From positions 217,682 to 229,519 of the forward strand of contig NW_019091383.1 in NCBI RefSeq assembly GCF_001949145.1: a stretch of DNA of 11,838 nucleotides, given 5' to 3'. A program made the translations under genes and the position numbers. Source of the DNA: Acanthaster planci. Its lineage: Eukaryota > Echinodermata > Asteroidea > Valvatida > Acanthasteridae. Of this stretch, positions 7,561-11,838 are shown piece by piece (within the stretch, counting starts at the first letter, position 1; each line of letters begins with the position of its first letter). The notes beneath the pieces are model-generated. The model was not told the origin of the DNA, did not search any database, and was given only the letters and a program-made list of their open reading frames with translations.

Positions 7561-8077
7561 TTAAAGGGTCCATGCTATATATTTTTTCTTTTTATACAAC
7601 TTTATCCCCTTTTTAAGGTTTGAAAAGGGCACTTTTTAAAACACTTTAAATTGTCTATACTTTTCTTGGCAACTGAGGGCGCTGTTTCTGTGATGTCATT
7701 TGGGAAGACATTGTACATTTTATCAGTTTTATTATTAAAATATTGTTACCTGAATTTTTTCTCATCAAAAAACGTGGGAGAAAGGGTTGCTCATATATAG
7801 TAAGCTCATCACCATGCACAACAAAACTTTAAATCACCCAAAAACAAAACAAAATGTAAGACACAAAAAAGGTGATAAGATTCCAGCAGTTTTGTGTGTA
7901 CAAATCAATGCAACAGAGAGGTTGTTCTCCCTGAAATGTGGAATGACATCACAGTTTTGCTCATGAATATGAAAATTTGCATCAGTAAGTTTTTAAACCT
8001 AGCCACACTAATATCGAAAGACTGAAGATGCATTTCTAAGAGTTGAAGTAAGAAGTTGTATTGCATGGACCCTTTAA
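7561..8077. mobile_element. TTAA-flanked MITE (non-autonomous DNA transposon)
   Basis: Begins TTAAAGGGTCCATGC at 7561-7575 and ends with the exact reverse complement GCATGGACCCTTTAA at 8063-8077. Read as a TTAA target duplication plus 11-bp TIRs, it fits piggyBac-like or another TTAA-targeting superfamily. A second inner pair is CTGTGATGTCATT at 7688-7700 and its perfect complement at 7942-7954. It has no transposase frame. It lies about 200 bases after the phosphatase stop codon, so may be part of its 3' UTR. Confidence 0.8.
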
Positions 8078-8860
8078 TGCATGAATCAGCAGTTGCTTTG
8101 CTCGTAAAGCTGTTAATTTATTGATGCCGGTGAATAATTTAGAATTTGGGATTTTTTTACATGCTTATGTTTTAAGCCATATTTGTAAAAAAATGAATGT
8201 GAGGCATGGAACTCAAAGTAGTCTGGCACCACCCCTTTTAGCAGTTTACATTCAATAGGATAGATTCAAGGAATATTGTCGTAAATGGCTTCTTTGTGGA
8301 TAAGATCTGTTGAAACTCTCATCTCTTATTATTATTTTATTTCTTAAAAGTTATTCTTTCGGGAAGTCCAAATTGATCAAGTTACTCGTGGTACATTTGT
8401 GTAATGTAACAGGAGAAGTAGATTAAATTATTGACCGTCTCTGAGCTGTTCAAACAGTTGGTTTGTAACTTGTAACAAGTGAAACTAATCAAAATTTGAT
8501 GCCCATACATGTATGTAATTTTAAAAAATCATATTAGCATTAAAAATGCTTATGTGTGATGCTAAGTTGTTTTTGTGACAGGTTGGAAATTATACTTGCC
8601 AATTGCCAAGGCTTTCTCTTTACAGTGGCTTAAAAAGGCATATATGTGATTTCAAGTTTATGCATAAATTTGCTGTTAGTGTGTGGAATTTAGACATTTT
8701 ACATTTTGTGATATGCTTGATCGCAAAAATACGACTTCTGAAACTTGTGAAAAGTCTCAGGCAATGTGGTTTGAAGGGTCAGAAAGACGGGTTCAGAACT
8801 TTTGTCCAAAATATGACGCAGCTGATACGAAGGGTGAGCACTGCACGCACCTTTCCAATT
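8078..8860. other. No gene recognised
   Basis: AT-rich sequence. A 167-codon plus frame (8603-9106) begins here but runs through a minisatellite and homopolymers and has no motif. A donor-like GTGAGC at about 8836 follows an open stretch, but no matching acceptor or protein family supports an exon. Confidence 0.4.
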
Positions 8861-8875
8861 TTTTTCTCTTTTTTG

Positions 8876-8946
8876 TGTTTTGTTTGTTTGTTGTTGTTTG
8901 TTTGTTCATTGTTGTTTGTTTGTTCGTTGTTGTTTGTCTGTTATTT
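8876..8946. repeat. Minisatellite, 18-bp unit, about three copies
   Basis: Units at 8893-8910 and 8911-8928 are GTTGTTTGTTTGTTCRTT, differing at one base; a degenerate third unit follows at 8929-8946, and GTTT-type repeats precede. It produces a false Phe/Val/Cys-rich open frame. Confidence 0.8.
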
Positions 8947-10134
8947 TGGGCATGTGTATTCAGCTGTTTGGTTGTGTTTTTTTTATTTTAGTACTACAAC
9001 CTGTCAAGAATCAGTATTTTGCCAATTGATTGAACAAATCCACCAAATGTGTAACAATAATATATACTATAAAAGTTTTGACGATTATGAGCTGTATTAT
9101 TTTTGAATTTAAATTTAGTACTGTTGAAAAGATCACAAAGCAGCAAAAGTACAACGTATTTAAGACATTTTGTAGAGAAATATACATGTAGATGATGTTG
9201 TTGTAGATTTTACATACTTTATATTTTGTGTCATTTATTGCAGATACAACAGTAGTTTTACATGCAGAATAATACAATTTTCCAAATTAATGAACACTGT
9301 GATAACTTGTATAGAAAAGGTAGGAAAAAAAACCTGCCAAAACAGGTGTTTGTAAAGGTTTGCCAAACCACAAAAGAAACTCGAAAATATGTGCAATTCT
9401 GTCAATGAGCTATAAAAACTTTGAAATATTTGTCAACCCATTGTCTTTAGCTCCTTGGGCTTCAGAAAAAAAAAAGCTTTCCAAACTTATGCGATGGTGT
9501 TGCAGACCATTTGCTAATCTGAGTATCACCCATTCTGCAGTACCAGTTGTGTGCAGCATCGTCTGCAAGCAAGCTCCATAACGTAGATTAATGAGTTGCA
9601 TAGTGTTAAACTTTGGGTCGTCATACCCCATGCAACGTAATGGTATCTCTTCTACACCGTAGTCTGTTTACCTCTGAATGTGTAGAGACACGTGCACGGT
9701 GCAGAATTAAGTGACATGTTGGGGAAAAAACTGAGATCTTTCAGTTTTGCTTTGAGTGATTGTAATTAGTTTCATGAGTTGATGAGAGTTCAACCCCATC
9801 AAGATCAATTTTGGTTGCTGAAAAAAGGTCCGGAAAATCTTCCCATCCAATTGCCATCCTTTTCCACATTTTTAAACTCCAACCTTCAAACTTTTTGAAT
9901 TTCAGTTTGTACATCGTACATTTAATTTTGGTGATAATTCACGTAACAAAATATCCCCATAACCCAAGCCCCCAACCCAAAGATTTTTGACCTAAACTGA
10001 ATTGAGTTAACCTTTACAATATACACCCCTCATTGTAAACTTTCTGCTATTTTTAGCTGTTGAAGGACAAGAGACATTTCTGTTATCTCTATATATATTT
10101 ACATTACCCTTTTCCATCAACATTAAGTTTCAAG
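8947..10134. other. No gene recognised
   Basis: AT-rich intergenic or 3'-UTR-like sequence. Small frames on both strands (for example 9360-9581 plus and 9631-9410 minus) lack motifs, splice support and gene-like composition. A short potential hairpin with CCTG/CAGG arms lies near 9332-9347. Confidence 0.4.
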
Positions 10135-10136
10135 TA

Positions 10137-10763
10137 CAGTCATTTGCAAAAGTTTAAGACCACCCATTCAAAATGCAGTAACTCAAAGGAAAACCAAATT
10201 TTAGCAAATAAATCTTTGAAACTTACGTTTATTTTATTTATTTATTTTTAAACGGCAAGAAATGGTGCTTCAAAAATTAACATTTGTCCCAGTGAACTGC
10301 AAAGCTGCTTTAATCTTTCAACAAGAACTCAAGGGATCCTTCACAACAATTTGCCGGATCACATGGTCTTCACGGGGGTAGTTTTTCTTGGACAACCATG
10401 CCTTTTCTGGTCAGAAAATGAGCCATCTCTTTGAAATTTGAAATGGCATGGTGCATAGCAGTCTTGCTGCAACCAGCCCCCTTCAGAGTAGCTCAGGGTA
10501 GCCCTCTTGATGGAGGGTTGCCATTTGGGCCCATTGAACCTGACCAAGACAGGCTTTTTTTCCCATGCTGCAGCAAAGACAAAATGCCATACAAGACATG
10601 TCTTGGCAAAAACTTGCATTCACATAGGCTCATAGCACTACTTTCATGTTATGACCACTGTAGTAGACATGTTATGTAATCATCCGATGAGACAAAGGAA
10701 TGCAGGCTCATTGACAGAAATACCCATAAATTCCAGGTGGTCTTAAACTTTTGCAAAGGACTG
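10137..10763 (-). mobile_element. Internally deleted Tc1/mariner transposon
   Basis: 28-bp terminal inverted repeats at 10137-10164 and 10736-10763 differ at one base (27 of 28). The ends are CAGTC and GACTG, and each is flanked by TA (10135-10136 and 10764-10765), the Tc1/mariner target duplication. The element is 627 bases, against roughly 1.3-1.7 kb for autonomous copies, and keeps only the N-terminal DNA-binding part of a transposase on the minus strand. It is therefore a dead or non-autonomous derivative. Confidence 0.88.
10270..10535 (-). pseudogene. Tc1-type transposase remnant (N-terminal DNA-binding domain)
   Basis: Minus strand from about 10535: a degraded helix-turn-helix region (GPKWQPSIKRATLSYSEGG), then FQRDGSFSDQKRHGCPRKTT, which matches the Tc1 pattern ending in GRPRKTT. 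Just after PRKTT the frame breaks in a C run (10374-10378 on the plus strand reads GGGGG). The adjacent frame continues with EDHVIRQIVVKDPLSSC, a TGA (10320-10318), then KIKAALQFTGTNV, typical of the second DNA-binding helix region. The catalytic DDE domain is absent. One frameshift and one nonsense codon make it non-functional. Confidence 0.82.
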
Positions 10764-10765
10764 TA

Positions 10766-11030
10766 CTATTCAAATTGGCGGTACAAAGCCGTTGGCCGTC
10801 ATGTTTACAATATGAGCGACTTCACGTCAAATTCTGGTGCTGGGGACATAGAAGCTTGGTTGACCTTATAACAGCGCATAAGTTGGTGAACCTTGATCCA
10901 TGTGATTAATATGTTGAAACTTGAATCTTTGAGAGATTTTCTGGATTAGAATAGGTTCATTCTGTTTGCCAATCGCTATTATCGCTGTCCAGAGTTTGAA
11001 AATCTTATTTGTAATGGCAAGCAGAATGGG
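10766..11030. other. Nothing recognised
   Basis: No open frame, RNA gene or repeat that I can support between the Tc1 copy and the next inverted-repeat element. Confidence 0.4.
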
Positions 11031-11253
11031 AAATGTGACCGATCATTCCAAACACAGGACCTAGACTGGTTTTTATTTTGATATTTTGCAATTCCTATTT
11101 TCGTACTTCGAAGCCATCCAAAGTAACAATTTTTTCAGAAATGGTTGATATTTTACGGACAATGAAAGTTATGAGATTTTCATGTTTTGTGTATGAAAAA
11201 ATAGCTGATATTCCTTCAACCTAGTTAGTTTTGGAATGGTAGGTCACAAATTT
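11031..11253. mobile_element. Small inverted-repeat element (MITE-like)
   Basis: TGTGACCGATCATTCCAAA at 11034-11052 and the reverse complement of 11230-11248 match at 17 of 19 bases; weaker similarity extends inward through CCTAG words on both sides. About 220 bases, AT-rich, no coding frame. No clear target-site duplication, so the superfamily is not assigned. Confidence 0.6.
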
Positions 11254-11700
11254 GGTCTTTAAGTGTTTTTTGTTCGTTTACAGAGTGTGTTCTGTTTTGG
11301 CAAAGTTAAAACATTTGTGGTACCTAAATGAACAACTCATGCAATGCTTGAATACGTAACCCTATTCACCAAAGTCAACACCAGTCACAAGGGTCCAATT
11401 TAGATTATTGAGCTGAAATTGTTGTTTTAGAAGTGTCCTCTGGGGGCCAGTGACAGGCTATGTAAATATAATATAACATTGCTTTTTTTCTTGTGGATGG
11501 GTTTCTTGAAAAAGCTTTTTGATAAATAGTGTACAATTTTTGCAAGTTTGGTCAGTGCCATAACATTCAAAACATGCATACAGCTCCTTAAAATTGTTAC
11601 CGACGTTTTTTATTATGTGATAGTAGGTATTTTCTCTCTCTTTGAATGTGAGTAACAGTACCATAACAATTTGACTTCTGATTAACATGTTTATTTGTTA
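11254..11700. other. Nothing recognised
   Basis: AT-rich sequence with a short minus-strand frame (11688-11458) lacking any recognisable motif. No RNA gene or repeat supported. Confidence 0.4.
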
Positions 11701-11714
11701 ATTATATATCACGG

Positions 11715-11838
11715 GTTTGCCCTTACTCGAACCCAGGACCTCCTGCTTACTAGTGCATCTGCACTAGTCTTAACCACTCGACCACCGAGCTTGCTGGGGT
11801 CGGCTGGCCGGTCCGAGTCAAATGAACTCCGAGTCAAA
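11715..11838 (-). mobile_element. tRNA-like SINE head or tRNA pseudogene, cut by the window end
   Basis: Read on the minus strand: box A TGGTCGAGTGGTTAAG (from about 11785 down), then a symmetric arm ACTAGTGC-AGAT-GCACTAGT (11768-11749), a short AGGAGGTCCT hairpin resembling a class II variable arm, and box B GGGTTCGAGTA (11734-11724). The order resembles Ser or Leu tRNA. The ends do not pair as an acceptor stem, so it is not a functional tRNA gene. The rest of the element may run either way; one end is at or past the window edge. Confidence 0.55.

Noticed and set aside
8760-8840. Open stretch before a GTGAGC donor, possible plus-strand exon
   Set aside because: No acceptor or recognisable protein, and no partner exon downstream.
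8603-9106. 167-codon open frame with a Phe/Val/Cys-rich segment
   Set aside because: The hydrophobic part is the translated minisatellite and T runs, not a membrane protein.
11715-11790. Functional tRNA-Ser or tRNA-Leu gene
   Set aside because: The acceptor-stem ends do not pair and the anticodon arm is abnormal; treated as SINE head or pseudogene.

Overview
The window looks like nuclear DNA from an animal. It has two spliced genes with GT-AG introns, tRNA-derived SINEs and several short inverted-repeat DNA transposons. There are no bacterial operons or Shine-Dalgarno-led ORFs. The repeat style (TTAA-flanked MITE, SINE ending in a TTA-type repeat, scattered TACATGTA motifs) suggests a marine invertebrate deuterostome, perhaps an echinoderm. 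That guess is tentative. Most of the long open frames do not read as genes; the real coding exons are short and had to be assembled from splice sites and reading phase.

Layout. (1) 947-2625, minus strand: the 5' part of a gene for a secreted protein. Three exons join in phase: a signal-peptide exon (2625-2556), an exon with two adjacent N-glycosylation sequons (2382-2222) and a Thr-rich exon (1065-947). The gene ends on a strong donor and should continue left of 947, probably beyond the window. Its second intron carries a full-length-looking tRNA-derived SINE (about 1700-2045). (2) 2626-4330: a region between two divergent genes, with a small CpG cluster with a CCAAT box (2912-3000), a 17-bp inverted-repeat pair (3057-3270) and an AT-rich tract. 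(3) 4384-7363, plus strand: a complete four-exon gene for a 328-residue phosphatase of the MptpB-like, bacterial-type tyrosine phosphatase family (Y_phosphatase3). The P-loop is C-x5-R (CAHGKDR) and the C-terminus has the YGSVENFL motif. A probable 5'-UTR splice acceptor lies at 4332-4333. Intron 3 holds a 44-bp-arm foldback and a 22-bp perfect palindrome. (4) 7364-11838: gene-poor and repeat-rich. It contains a TTAA-flanked MITE (7561-8077), an 18-bp minisatellite, an internally deleted Tc1/mariner copy with 28-bp TIRs and a frameshifted transposase remnant (10137-10763), an imperfect-TIR element (11031-11253) and a minus-strand tRNA-like SINE head cut by the window end.

The two genes are head to head about 1.76 kb apart (start codon to start codon), so they may share a promoter region, but nothing in their products links them functionally. 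I found no sign of an undescribed multi-gene system. The most informative results are the unpredicted secreted-protein gene and the bacterial-type phosphatase with a long hydrophobic segment.
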